In this document: positions 34,869-47,139 of the stretch, piece by piece
Numbering within the stretch: the first letter of the stretch is position 1
Layout of the letters: every line of letters starts with the position of its first letter
Source of the DNA: Cornus controversa
Taxonomy: Eukaryota > Streptophyta > Magnoliopsida > Cornales > Cornaceae
DNA length: 64,000 bases
Assembly: GCA_026545225.1 (NCBI GenBank)
Contig: CM048851.1
Coordinates: 32,983,956-33,047,955 of the forward strand
Direction of reading: 5' to 3'
Notes under the pieces: generated by a model
Databases searched by the model: none
What the model was told of the DNA's origin: nothing
The model's input: the letters and a program-made list of their open reading frames with translations, nothing else
Made by a program: the position numbers and the translations under genes

Positions 34869-35844
34869 TAAAATTCCAAATAAAGCATTGAATGAGATGA
34901 GAAAAACTATAAAGAATATGGTGCAGCTGAAATCTCAAATAGGATTTTTAAAATTCGTTGTATATATGTGTTTATATGTATTTATATATGTACATAGAGA
35001 GAGAAACTATACACACAAATGTATTGTATATATACATACAAAGGTTGGTAGTTGAGTTTTAATAGATTGGGGAATAGAATTTTTGAAGAGATTAATTTTA
35101 GAGGTGGAATTTTAGAGAGGGAAGATAGAATGATGTCGTGGGTTTGGATGGTGAATGTTATTAGGACAGTGGTGATAGATTGAAGAAGATGGTAGTTGAC
35201 GTGGGTTCAAGAGTTTGGACTTGTTGCTGATGGAACTACAGTCCACAGGCACTACAAGAAAAGTGGGTTTTTATGACAGTGTATTTACGACATTCCTATA
35301 TTTTGGCTCGTAGAAAGTACTTTTTACTAAGTTCACAAGAGACTCCTCATCATTGTTTCATAAAAGTTCAAGCTTTCACGATGTTTTAATCAAATCCAAG
35401 AAAAATAAATTTTCTACGGCGTCTGAAAGACCCCATTAATGTTTGCATATATTAACGAGGTAAATGTTAAACTTTAACGGGGGCCAAAGACTCCCGTTAA
35501 TAAGTCCAAAAAAATTACCTTTCAACAGAGTTCTTAGCTCGACGTCAATAAGTAATAAATTTTCCCACTCTTAAATTCACCACTCATGCTAAACCTGTTT
35601 ACTAATTTTGCAATAATTCAAATTTTTTTAGGTATATATGTATATGGGAAGAGACATATTTTATTTTATCTTAATTTTTGACCCATTTTAAATATTCACA
35701 GCCCATTTTAAATTGGACTCAACTTTAGTCCTTAGCAAAATCCATATATATACAAACTTAACCCAAACCCTAGAAGGGAGGATCTGATTTTGTTTCCTGC
35801 AAACCCATCCACTTAGCTACTTCAATTCTGGGCACGATTGAAGG

Positions 35845-36150
35845 ATGCCAAGAGGCTCATTTCAAGTCGTCATCCTTGTCAACCTCCAAACCTAGTCCTA
35901 TCGGTATGGCATCGTGCCGCTCTATCACTACGATTGCTAGTACACGATGTCGGTGAGTCGCAAGCTCCTCTCGTGATTACGCTGAATTCAGAGCAGGAGG
36001 AAGTGATTCAGGAAGCAACATGTTCAAGTTATGCATTAACGACTCCCCAAACTCAAGATCTCGCCGACCAACGTCCTCATCATAAGCCTCTGCTTCATTG
36101 GCGTCGTCACCGTCCTCTATGGCTCTATCGCTACCAATCTGGTGCTGGAG
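35845..36150 (+). pseudogene. Captured Sec61-beta-like gene fragment, frameshifted
   Basis: From the ATG at 35845 the frame reads MPRGSFQ, shifts to SSSLSTSKPSPIGMASCRS, then (new frame) GGSDSGSNMFKLCINDSP, then KLKISPTNVLIISLCFIGV. By family knowledge this order matches Sec61 subunit beta, the small ER translocon protein: Ser-rich cytosolic start, GSNMLRFYTDDAPG-like linker, then KISP..VL..SLCFIG..T membrane segment. At least two frameshifts and a stop break it, so it is not functional. It is intact in order and lacks introns. It lies about 600 bp inside the CACTA left end. Confidence 0.7.
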
Positions 36151-36648
36151 CTTAGTCTTCCAGGTTCAAATCACCTGACACAAGATCTTCAATCTGGATA
36201 TATTATATCCAAGTGTTTTATTACTATGAGTATAACTTCAAATTTGCATTCTACAAGTTCAAATTCATCTCGCTATATATATATATGTATATATACATAT
36301 ATATATATAGTCGACCAGAAGTTGTTTACATTCCTTTTTTTTAGAAGTTGTTTTTAGTTCCTTTTGTTATTATAATAACATCTGTTTTTAACATATATCC
36401 TTTCTTGTGCAACAGTTATTTTTTTTAAGTTTGAAATTATTGTGAATTTATTTTGTTGCTGCAGCTTTTGCTTTCATATGGTTGATTCACCTATTGTGGC
36501 TTTGTAATCAATAACTCTGGAACAATCATATGTTACTGGACTACATTATTGTCCCTAGATGAAAATTTGTTCATACGTATCAATGCATTTCACTTCCCTT
36601 TCATGTTGATAGATGTAAGCTGAATCAAAGTTTGTTGATTGACTATAG
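36151..36648. other. CACTA interior between the two captured fragments
   Basis: Includes an AT microsatellite (36274-36308). No coding similarity recognised. Confidence 0.4.
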
Positions 36649-38403
36649 CATACACACCTCACTGGTGGTGTTGAAAAAATACTTCACATTTTTTATTTAA
36701 ATCGACCAGATATACCTCCAAGAGAAGTTGATAACTCTCCTGGTTTAGTTAGAACTGTTACATGGCTTCACAATGACCAGACCATATTAAGTTCCTGCAC
36801 TGGTATTGGGGGTGTGAGGTATGCATAGAATAGTTATGGGAGTGATAACACTATTATTATGTCTGATATTTTTCTAATTGGTAGTTGTTTTCCTTATTGA
36901 TTGGTTGAATGGTGATTCAAAATGAAGTATAGAACTCCCAAAATGAATTGATGTGTCGTCCTTGTTTTATAAACATATTTAATGTTGAGCATTTTTTGCA
37001 CCCTTTCTTTTTGAAGCAATCATAGTTGTTGAAAGCAAACTTGGACTCCAAAAACCTGGCTTGTCAAGGCTCAGTGCCTCAATCTACTTCAAAAGAGAAT
37101 CCTCCGTTACGGGCTTACAAAACTCTTAAGTGTGCTCTTAAATAGGTCCAGAATCAAAAAAAAAAAAAAACTTATTTTATAATTTTCAACAAATCAAATA
37201 TTTTTTTGAATTGATTGTTAATTGACTTGCTAGGTATCATATTACAGTTATCTTGAATTCTTGATAGGTCATAACTTATAATCTAATTGGACTTTTGGTT
37301 TAATAATTCATGAGTTTATGATAGACTACATGCATTAAATGTGTTAAGTGCTTGATTCTAATTTTTTTTAATAATATAATATAATTTATAATCTATTTGA
37401 TTGTATGCTTATAGTATTGCATATTTGCAATAGTATTTAATTTACTTGATTAATATGCTTGTCATAACTTATAAGTCAATTGGACTTTTGATTTAGTAAA
37501 TTTGTGAGTTTATGATAGACTACATGCATTAAGTGTGTCTAGTGCTTGATTTTTTTTTTTTAATAATATAATTTAAAATCTATTTGATTGTATGCTTATA
37601 GTATTTAATTTACTTGATTAATATGCTTGTTGTAAGGATATACATTGATTGGTTTAGCTGACCTTTTAAGTTGATATGCCAAACTATTCTTGGTTTATAG
37701 AAAATAGACTTGTTTTTCTTTGCATGTCTTGAATTTTTCCAATTGTACATCAATTAGATTAAATTTAAATGCAAATTGAAAGCACATATGTACATTGATT
37801 TAGCTAAGCCACTGAATTGATACGTCAATAAATTCTCTCATTTTAATGTTGACCAGTTGTGTGGCATATTTTAATTTTTTTTTTACTATTTTGTACTTAA
37901 ATTCGCATTCCTATTTTACATGTTTCTTAATTGGCTCAGGCGTACACTTGGTGATGCGCTTCCAGTTAAGACTTTAGAATACCTTGAGTATTTATTCACC
38001 CTGCAATACTCATTTTATTTCCCTAATTTAACTGACTATTTTGTAGGTTTTGGGACGTGAGAAGTGGTAAAATTGTGCAAATACTTGAAACTAAATCACC
38101 AGTAACCAGCACTGAAGTAAGTCAGGATGGCCGCTACATAACTACCGCTGATAGGTCTAAAGTCAAGTTTTGGGATGCATATCAGTAAGCATCAAATTAG
38201 ATTTTTTTGTTACTCAAAGCAAATGCATGAATGACCCACAAATTTTCAACATTTACTTTTTACTTTTGGATTAATCAAGAGCTATAACATGTCATGCAAT
38301 GTGGAATTAGTGTCATTAGAACCAAAGCTTAGTAATAAGTTTATTGCCGAAGGAGAAGACTTGTGGATTCGTATTTTTGACTTCCATACTAGAGAAGAGC
38401 TTG
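36649..38403 (+). pseudogene. Captured STRAP-like WD40 gene fragment with introns
   Basis: Three exon-like blocks with AG/GT borders: 36649-36818 (LTGGVEKIL, then NRPDIPPREVDNSPG, then TVTWLHNDQTILSSC), 38047-38184 (FWDVRSGKIVQILETKSPV, then EVSQDGRYITTADRS) and about 38280-38403 (SYNMSCNVE, LEPKLSNKFIAEGEDLWIRI). They match, from family knowledge, the middle of plant serine-threonine kinase receptor-associated protein (STRAP), a WD40 protein. Both terminal parts are missing. The first block retains a readable frame after LTGG but carries odd residues (HIFYLNRP). Retained introns show capture at DNA level. The fragment is in the same orientation as the Sec61-beta-like piece. Confidence 0.85.
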
Positions 38404-39639
38404 GTAGGTGTCCTTGAGTCAATAGTATTACTATTGTTTGTGCCCAATTTGATTTTAGTTTGCATGCCCCTCTCTATATATATTTCTATAAGCATCACAA
38501 TCATTTACAGTGCATGCTCAAATGAAATGGGATGGGAATCATTACTTTTACATTTTGTCAACCATATATAAATGTTGTTTGAGACACCACATCTACAAGT
38601 TGCACCAATATTTCATGTTGCATAAAGTTACAAACTAACAACTTTTTATACAAAAATTGGATAAATTCAAGTTTGACGCCAGTTTTTTATTGGTTAAACT
38701 TTTAGAAAACCTACCAAAACTTATTAATTCCATTTGAGTCTAACCACGCCACTATTGAGTGGAACCATCATTGACCAGGATTCTTTTATTATCTTATTAA
38801 TTCCATATTTTTAATGAGATCTTTAATCATGGTTAACTAATTTAAACAACAAACATTTGATCGAGTCTTGCGTCATTTATTTCCTTGCATTTTTATTTGT
38901 TAATATTTTGTTCCATTCTTAATTATCATCCACAATCCCCATACCACCATCTTTTCTAGGCTTGCACAATGTGAACCAAGCCACCTTAGCTATAGTAATT
39001 GCCAAGTCAAGAACACTCCATAAGAAATTCCTCAAAACTTAATTTACTTTCTCTACTTGTCTACTGAACCCATTTTGGATATATTTTGTCAATTCATTTA
39101 GGTCTTTGAGTTAAATTTTCCAGGTTAATGACATTTTCCATGAATTTCAAGTAGAATAAAGGCATAAAATTTTGATTAATTACCTACATTAAATGGTTAA
39201 CTTGTAATAGTTAAGTGTTTAAACAACTTTTGGGTAAAATGTATTCTACCTACTACAAGAATGATAACCATTAAGAAGGACTCTTGTTATAATCCAACTA
39301 ATTACAAGTTTGGCTTACCTTGATAAACTACTAAAGATTTTATTTAGGTCATTTTATTTGTTGTTTGTTTCAACTAATTCTCTTGTTGCTCACTATTGTC
39401 TCTTAAATTATTTTAATTAGTGATGATTGCTCGATAAATGAAAATGGAAACATAATTCTTCTTAATTAATCTGAATTGAATGATGCACTTCTATATATAA
39501 ACTTAGTAATGAGGAGCAATGCAAGTTAAATACAAGTGGCAATGTTGAGGAATTTGCTTTATCTAGTTTTCTTATCATATTCTTTTGCATATATACTCTA
39601 CATTCTATCAGTTATATTCATTTAGGAAGTTCATTAGGA
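38404..39639. other. CACTA interior, unassigned
   Basis: It may begin as STRAP intron downstream of the last captured exon. No further coding similarity recognised. Confidence 0.4.
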
Positions 39640-40860
39640 GGCTTTGTCCATTATATAATGTGATTCTATTCTTTGTCCATTTTAAAACAAAAACAAAGAG
39701 AGACTTCATTACATTTTAACACCAAGACTGACCAACTCACAGTCTGTTGCCAATTCTGAGGCGACTGCATACACGTTTTAGCTGCAACATATTGCCATAT
39801 TCTAAAAGTAAAAGCACAGTCAAAAAATAGATGTTCTCTGCTCTTAATAACCTCCCTGTAGAAAACACATTTGATATCAGTTTTCATACACTTTTTTAAT
39901 AATTTGTTCTGAGTTCATAATCTGTCCAACATGGTCGGCCGCATTATGAATGAATGTTTCACTATTTTTCCTGGAACTAGATAATATCATGCCAAGGTTC
40001 AGCTTCCTTCTTTGGCTTGAGCATCTCCCATGCTAATTTTATTAAGAAAATCTAATTTGTAGGAATTTAGAGCAACTGATCTTTAATAACAATTTTAAAG
40101 AGTAATTCATAATCATATTGCTTTTAATCTCCATGAGATCAATAGTATTGGTACTAGGCCAATTTCACTGATCATTATGCACAATAGCAACCACATGAGG
40201 ATCCTTGCTCAATCCAGAGTCAATGATTACTCTATCTCCCCATTTCAGATTTATAGGCCCTATAGGCATCTAATAATCAAACCAAAGAAAAGTACCCTTT
40301 ATTTTCTGATTCCAACATATTTGAATAATAAGAAAAAACTCCTCATGATTAGATAAAATACCTAATATTCTAAGCACCAATAATCAGAAAGGAACTGTAA
40401 AAGGATTAACAACCACTCCTTTTGGAAGGAGAACTAGAATAAGTACCTCTTATAGGTTACATCAAACCTAAAACAATCCCTTTTGCCTTCCCAACTTGTT
40501 TACATATACTAGGAACCATCTCTTTTGCCATCATATTAGTTTTAATATCTGTCCTCTAAGTTTATTCTTCTATTTTTCTCTTTTAATTTTCATTGACACC
40601 CCCTCATAAATACTGTTAATTAATATTGCCCTGCCAAATCAAAAACTACAGAATCATCCCGAGGTTCCAAAATTTTGAAACAATTTTAAGAACAATATGT
40701 TTCCCCAAGAACTGCCAAGGTCCCTGCTCAAACACATTGTTTATACTCTGTTGGCAGTCGAACTTGAAGAAAAAGAAACCTTGTATGGTGATAGGTATAA
40801 CCTATAATACCATCGAACTACGAATAGTTTGCTTTGCTAGTTTATCGGCTTAGTTATTAA
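39640..40860 (-). mobile_element. LINE (non-LTR retrotransposon) 3' ORF2 fragment
   Basis: The minus strand at 39890-39700 reads CVFYREVIKSREHLFFDCAF, then RIWQYVA, the zf-RVT zinc-binding domain following plant LINE reverse transcriptases. Further upstream on the same strand (about 40260-40130) is GDRVIIDSGLSKDPHVVAIV, a typical neighbouring segment. Frames are broken by stops. It lies inside the CACTA, in opposite orientation to the captured gene fragments. Confidence 0.7.
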
Positions 40861-41969
40861 AATTATTCTTTTCTCCGGAGGGAGTGCTTTCAAATTTTAG
40901 TGGAGCTCCATTTCTAGTATTTATATTGTATGAGGTGTCTAATCTTTGCATCTATATGAAGCTTACTGGTCTAAATATAGTGATCATTTGAAGTGTTTTG
41001 TCTCTATCTACGATTTGTTTCTTTCTCCACTTAAGTTAGTTCTATTTGGTCATTTGTTTAGTGTTACTCCCTTTTTTCTAATTTTTTCACTTCAAGTTCT
41101 TAAAATTATTAGCATACTCAAATTGAGACTTGTGTGATGCAACGACTTGCTTGGATTTTGTGCAGCTTAGTGTCAACCATGGACAATGAGGTGAGAAAAA
41201 TGTCAGGAAAATTGAAAGTCAACTTTTGCCAGAAAATGAACAATGTGAAGATTGACGTATTGGAGTGAGCAGGAGTGCAGGGTTTTTGAATTGAAGGATA
41301 ATTGCACATTGATAAATTGTTCAACAGAAGTGCTAGGAAAATTGATAGTATTTTTGACAAATAGATTTTCTTTTTTTATTTTGGCACATTGATATGGATT
41401 GTGAAAATGTACCTCTTTAGTCTTGATATGTTAATGTTGTATTTAATGTATTGGTTTAGGTATTGGCATTAAGTTTTGTTAGTATTGTATAGTATTTAGT
41501 TGTAATTGTTGGAAATACAGGTCATGTATGAATGATTAGGTAGCATTTGAGGGTGTTTTTATTAAAAAAAAATTATATTTTATTAACGGGGACAAAAAAA
41601 TTCGTAAATAAAAGGACATTAGGTGTATTAATGAGGGGCAAGGTATGTCGTAAATTAATTATTAACGAGGGATTATGCCTTGTAAATAAATTTATTAGGT
41701 CGACAAGAAACTTTTTGATGGGGAATTAGTTTACTTTTTACGACAGTCCAAATATGACATAAATTAATTTTTAACGAGGGAATCTTCATCTCGTAAATAA
41801 ATTTATTACCTAGACAAAAAATATATTGACCAAGAATATCTTACTTTTTTACAAGGTTTTTTATTGTCCGTTAAAAATTTAGACCTTAATAGACGTGAGC
41901 CTTGTGTGCGCTGTGAATGACTTTTCACTGTGTTTTTGGCCTCTCGTAAAAGGCCTTATTTCTTGTAGT
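40861..41969. other. CACTA right arm
   Basis: 41130-41290 is a short plus-strand coding-looking stretch I do not recognise, following an acceptor-like 'ttttgtgcag'. 41570-41900 holds the subterminal repeats (taacgaggg, tcgtaaataaatttatta) of the CACTA right end. Confidence 0.5.
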
Positions 41970-42367
41970 GAGGGGTGGTGGAAAAGAAGATATTGTGGCA
42001 AAGCAGAGGTAGTGGATGGTGTGTTGGTTGGGTGGCGGCATGGTGGATGACTGGTGGTGATGGTGGAGGGTGGAAGAGAAAGAACTAGTGGTGATGGTGG
42101 ATAGGGGAAGAGAGAGAATAAAGGAGGTGAAACCAATAAATAGCAGAGATGAAGGAAAGTAAATTAACAGAGAGATGATGAAATTTTTAGAGAGGAAAAA
42201 AAAGGCTAAGCAAAAGAAAATTAGAAAACAGATAAAGGGAAAACTCAAAAGAAGGGTAATTATGAAACTAAAAAAAAACTTTTTAACGGACCTAACTGTT
42301 CTTAACAGACTTGGGCTATAATTAATTTTATATAAACCTCAAAGACTATCAGTAATCATTCATAAAT

Positions 42368-43304
42368 GGGTTAAGTGCAAAAAATTCTCTTGCTAAATTC
42401 TCTTGCTATATACAGAATGTGCAAAAACATCCCTGTAGTTTAGTATGCTCATATAACCCCCCCCCCCCCATTAGTTGTCTCAGATGCGCAAATAACCTCC
42501 TCCGACGAATTTTCGTTCAAAAATAACCATTAACCATCATGTTTCATGTTTGAATTATTTTTTTTTTAAAATCTGAGATTAACCTTTGCACTTTAGGGTA
42601 AAGTGCAAAAAGCCCCCTCGCTATATAGAAAATGTACAAAAAAAAAAAAAAACCCTCATTATATATAAAATGTGCAAATACCCTTCTAACATTTAATTAA
42701 CCACCTACGATTTTCAAATTGTGTAAATAAGAACAAATATTCATCAATTTTCCTGTACTGAAATTAAAAAATGATAAAAATACCCTTATAGTATTTTTAA
42801 AAAAAAAAGAATATGTAAAATATCCAAAATGGACAAGGAATTTTTCGAACAACAAGAGAGCTATTTGCACATTTTCTATATAGCGAGGGATTTTTTTTTG
42901 TACTTCACCCAATAATGTGCAAAGGGTAATAACGAAATTTAAAAAAAAAAAAAGTCAAACATGACGGTCAATGGTTATTTTTTAATAGAAATTCGTTGGA
43001 GGGTGGATTTGTTCATTGGATATAACTAGTGGGGGGTTATATGAGCATACTAAATTGCAGTGGTGTTTTTTGAACATTCCGTATATAGTGAGAGTGTTTT
43101 TTGCACTTACATCTTCTTTTTTTTCTTTTTCTTTTTCTTTTTAAATACTGTAAGGGTATTTTTTTCATTTTCTAATTTCGGGACCAACAAATTAAAAATT
43201 TGTCCTTATTTGCACAATTTGAAAATTGTAAAAGGTTATTTGAACATCGGGGGGATATTTGCACATTCTGTATGTAGCGAGAAGTTTTTTTTTGCATTTA
43301 ACCT
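42368..43304. mobile_element. Foldback MULE-type element, copy B
   Basis: Homologue of 15797-16682, with TTCATAAAT (42359-42367) and TTCATATAT (43305-43313) flanks. Ends are GGGTTAAGTGCAAAAAA and, on the complement, AAAGGTTAAATGCAAAA. It carries homopolymer expansions (C11 near 42458, A runs at 42638-42651, CT-rich 43111-43141) relative to copy A. Confidence 0.75.
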
Positions 43305-43536
43305 TTCATATATTTTTCTGCATATAAGTAATTTGAAAACACATAATAATTTGCTTCAAACATGTTGAGACAACTCTCAAGATGAGAAGAGACTTCTTCT
43401 TTAGACCCACATCCTTGGCTACAAACAGGAAATTGAAATACATTAAGAGAGCACCCATTTTTATTTCTTCTCCTAGTAGTGATCAACGGGTCAAATGGAT
43501 CAAAAGCATTTGTTGGTTTGTAATTTTAGTCTGAAA

Positions 43537-44015
43537 TGTTAGAATATTTTAAATGAATAAAATATTTTTTGCTGTCCTATGCACTATTTTCTAAAATTGG
43601 ATTTCAATGTGATTATCGTTAATTGATGGGTTGAGGTTATAGTTGTCAATTTGTGGTCTAATTGATAGTATAATATTTATATCGTTGGATTGTGGTTTTT
43701 CAACTTTAATTGATGGGATTTAATCCTAGCCGTCGGTATCTAAGTTTCCATAATGAGAAATGAGATTTAGGTATGATTGTTTGTAGAGAAGTCATCCCCC
43801 CGGTGGTTATTATATTTAAGAGTTTCATAACCCTTATTCAGCCCCATCGAAAGACAACTCTCGAAAAGGGGGTAGAGCTCTCTAAGGATCTCTTGCAAAA
43901 ACTAAAGGTATTCATAAGGATTATATCATCAATCAGGTACGATTGCTAAACCTACTCTTTAATTAATTATTATATTATTGATTTCTACAAGTTGAGTATG
44001 GATTAAATTCCAATA
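43537..44015 (+). repeat. 5' LTR of the full-length Copia element
   Basis: Begins TGTTAGAATATT and ends TTCCAATA (CA changed to TA). The matching A copy is 16911-17391. Confidence 0.9.
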
Positions 44016-44130
44016 ATTGGTATCAGAGCCATGATTAGGGCTAGGATTTTTTATTGTAGAAATCAAAGAAACAAATATAATAGATTTATAAATATATATA
44101 TTGTTGTCGATATGGAGATTTGATCAATTA

Positions 44131-44162
<32 letters not shown>
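44131..44162. repeat. (CA)n microsatellite
   Basis: A CA run in the Copia leader where copy A has 'attacatatatatgta' instead. A (TA)n run follows at 44556-44587. Confidence 0.95.
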
Positions 44163-44173
<11 letters not shown>

Positions 44174-44550
44174 TTTGTTTGGTCGTCACTGTTTGCTAAT
44201 AAACATACCCACTTGAAAGTTTTTTTTTTTATAAATGGTTTGTTGTTTGCTTTAAAACATTGCTTGGTATATGTACAGACATATATATATACACGTAAAA
44301 CACACCCACATGTTCACATGTTTTTCAGTTGATTTGGGCCAAACTTGTTTGATTGCCAAGTGGCGGTTATTGTGAGACCTGTGCAATTAAAGAATGTGTA
44401 TAATATATATGAGTTTTTGATTTCTTTACAAACCAAGTTTCATCAAGTTACGAGTTTTGATTGACATGCACAACGTGCATGTGTGTTTATCAATTGCCTT
44501 TGTCCAGCAACTATACATGTGTATATATATATGCTTGGTTCTTGTTAATT

Positions 44551-44590
<40 letters not shown>

Positions 44591-45439
44591 CAATTGAAGA
44601 AAAGTTGTGTCAGTTTTATGTACAAAACTGATGACTTATGTGATTTCTTGAATGTAATTCTATACCAATATTTTATTGGTAAAAGAAAAGAGGTGTATAC
44701 TTTTTTTTATAAATTCTTTGCATGGTTGTACTGATTTTATGTCTAGTTAAGTGAATAGAATAGTTGAGTGTTTGGGTTAGAACTAAATAACCCTCTTACC
44801 CAAAGGTTGTGGAAGTGTTTTGCAATAATTCAAACATAATCAATTAGGTCTATGTGCGATTTAATCACAATTTAGGGGGGGTAAATACATTTAAAATTCT
44901 ATCCAAATGTGATTTTTAGATGACATTTTACCTGTTCCCGCAGGGTAAAAGGTTTTGCACATAATAAAATACCGTGATAAATTCGGCTTAAAACTTCAAG
45001 TACGAATTAAGTGATAATCCCTAAAACTGTGACATTATTTTATATGTTGTTTATGTGGTATGATTTAATATAACATGCATTGAGGTTATAAACGTTTCCG
45101 TAATTCAGATATAGCTTAAAGGGATTGAACTACTGGATGATTCAAATTATACTGACTAGAGGACAAGTATTGAGTTTGTGTTGGTTTTCTTAGACTATGA
45201 GTCTGTGTTTTATTAATGACCCCTTATGCTCACTGTAGAGTCTTCTAAGGCAGTAAGGTTAATGCATGTAAGTGGATTAAAGTAATACTATGGTTATCAG
45301 AGTAATATATGCTTCTAGTGATGAAACTATTAGGGTGGTATTCTAGTATTTGATACTACTAAGAAGAGCTTCTTGATTTGATCAGGAAGTAGTTTATGGC
45401 ACCAAGAAGTAACTACAATATTATCGTCGGACACAACTT

Positions 45440-45622
45440 ATGTTAGTCAGATATAATAAAAATGGTCCATTGAGGAAGCATATCTATAAGATGTGCAAGA
45501 TGATTAATAGCCTGAGGGAGCAGAGAATTGCATTTGATGATAAGTTATTAGTTCACATGGTGATATATTATTTGCCTAGGTCTTTTAAGACTTTCAGGGT
45601 GAAATATAATTCCATGAGATAA
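45440..45622 (+). pseudogene. Copia gag remnant
   Basis: A 60-codon open stretch (GPLRKHIYKM, then LLVHMVIYYLPRSFKTFRVKYN) fits the second half of a Copia gag UBN2 region (…YI.KM…L…F.V.YN). A degraded Cys/Lys-rich tail follows to about 45900. Upstream gag is not open. Confidence 0.7.
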
Positions 45623-46049
45623 AAGAGACATTTACCAGCTATTAGCACATTGTGTGATTGAAGTGGAGTGACTCAGGCTGTTTAAAATTGAGTTAGCTCA
45701 TCTTGCCGTGAGTAGTAGCAGCTAGAATAGTTTCAAGAAGAAATTAGGCGGCAAGAAAAGAAATCAGATAAAATAGGAATAAGGAAAACAGAACAATAAA
45801 GAAAAATGCATTGATTATGGAGATGATGAATGTTGGTTTCGCAAAAGTAAACATAAAAATAAAGGCTTCCCCAGTTATAAGAATTGGTTAAGAAAAAATA
45901 AAATAGTTATGAAAATTCTTATGGTAATATTTGAGCTCAACTTTATAAATGTGTATGTTCACAAATAGTGGATCTTTTTGGTGTGATCATACATGCCTTT
46001 TGTTTTTCTATGGACTCGATACATTCTTGATAAAATTATGCTTTCATTG

Positions 46050-46300
46050 GAGATGATTCATCTATGCTATGGCATAGGAAATTGGGGTATGTCTCTCAAA
46101 AGAGACATGAACGCTTGGTCAAGGATGAGATTATTATACCTCTAAATTTTTTAGATTATAATTTATGTGTTGACTATGTCAAAGGGAATATGCAGAAGAA
46201 ATGCAATTTTGATGTTTATGGTTTATTTTTCATTGTTGTTCGAGGTGGGCAAAGGTATTTTGTTAACTTTATTGATGGTTTTCTTAAAATATAGTTATAT
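46050..46300 (+). pseudogene. Copia gag-pre-integrase / integrase zinc-finger remnant
   Basis: The frame contains LWHRKLGYVSQKRHERLVKDEI, then CVDYVKGNMQKK, then YFVNFIDGF. This matches the Copia pattern LWH.RLGH(I/V)S..R…L, C..C..GK, and the catalytic-core start YF..FIDD(Y/F). The second Cys of the C..C pair is replaced by Tyr. A stop follows at 46292-46294. Confidence 0.8.
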
Positions 46301-46439
46301 CTAATTAAACCACCAGAAGTTTGAAGCACTTGATGTGTTTAAAACTCTATCAGGCTGAATTTGAAAAGTAGTTGAATAGAAAGATTAAGATTTTAAGATT
46401 GGATTGAGGTGGTGAATATTATGGGAGAATGGATATGGA

Positions 46440-46990
46440 GGGTGTGAATAGTGGTGTTTTAATACATATTTCAAGGAATAGGACATTGTAACATAGTACA
46501 CCACTCTTAGTTTTTCTGAGCAGATGGAGTTTTAGAATAGAGAAACCACACCTGTTAGATGGTTGTTGTGCAGTATATTATTTATATTATTAATAGTCAT
46601 GCTTTGAACAAGTTCTCCAACATTTGCATATGTGGGGATGTCTTGCAGAGACAAAATTGTACAATCTAGATATTAAGAAGCTTGATCCTCATACTGTTAG
46701 TTGTCATTTCATAGAGTATCTCGAGAGATCGTTTGGTTATGGATTTTATTATTCCTCTAAACCAATAGAGATTGTTAAAATATGTCATTGCAAAATCTAT
46801 TGAGGATGGGCAAATCTAGTGGGAGTCTAGACCTTTGTAATTTCTTTTTAACAGAGGAGAAATCTCTAGTACCCATTCCATTTACTTCAGATTTTATTTT
46901 ATTTTCTTTAATGGTTTTAGTCAAAGCTCCTATTCCCACTCCTTCAGTTATTCCTTCACAACCTTTCCTTCAATTTTAATCTAGTTCCTG
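46440..46990 (+). pseudogene. Copia integrase C-terminal remnant
   Basis: Matches 1-600 of the window. Frames are broken but 'G…LQRQNCTI' and 'YNPKTRK'-like spacing of Copia integrase tails can be followed (46620-46760). Confidence 0.5.
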
Positions 46991-47139
46991 AGCCCATTCA
47001 GCTTAGGAGATTTTTTAGGACTTGGAAGTCTGTATTCTTGATGATTTTGAGGTGCATGATAAATATAAGAGGTGTTAGTTTATCTGAGATTTTCTCTCTA
47101 GTTTCATCAAAAGACTCTTTGAGACTCATTTTGCGATTG

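Larger units (their letters stand above)
35250..41970. mobile_element. Non-autonomous CACTA transposon carrying host gene fragments (Pack-CACTA)
   Basis: The left end is CACTACAAGAAAAGTGGG and the right-end complement CACTACAAGAAATAAGG, with 3-bp target duplication AGG (35247-35249 and 41971-41973). Copy A (15384-15395, gtccacactggtgg) is the empty site. Subterminal TAACG(A/G)GG-type words recur at both ends (35450-35510; 41580-41800), a CACTA hallmark. No transposase (TNPD/TNPA) was recognised. The interior carries Sec61-beta-like and STRAP-like fragments and a minus-strand LINE piece. Confidence 0.93.
33554..43308. mobile_element. Composite MULE-like element holding three nested insertions
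   Basis: Weak inverted ends (GGATAAATTACTCTGAC and, on the right complement, TGAATGATTACTGATAG) are flanked by TATGTTTTT (33545-33553) and TATATTTTT (43309-43317), a 9-bp duplication with one mismatch. Without the Tourist-like MITE (34181-34868), the CACTA (35250-41970) and a second MULE (42368-43304) it is about 1.4 kb. Its left portion is the repeat block seen at 8225-9240 and 63180-64000. The boundary call is tentative because the termini are diverged. Confidence 0.5.

Noticed and set aside
41879..42248. Ser/Pro-rich minus-strand frames (also 15376-15597)
   Set aside because: Low-complexity MULE sequence duplicated in copies A and B; the B frame crosses the CACTA end, so it cannot be a real gene.
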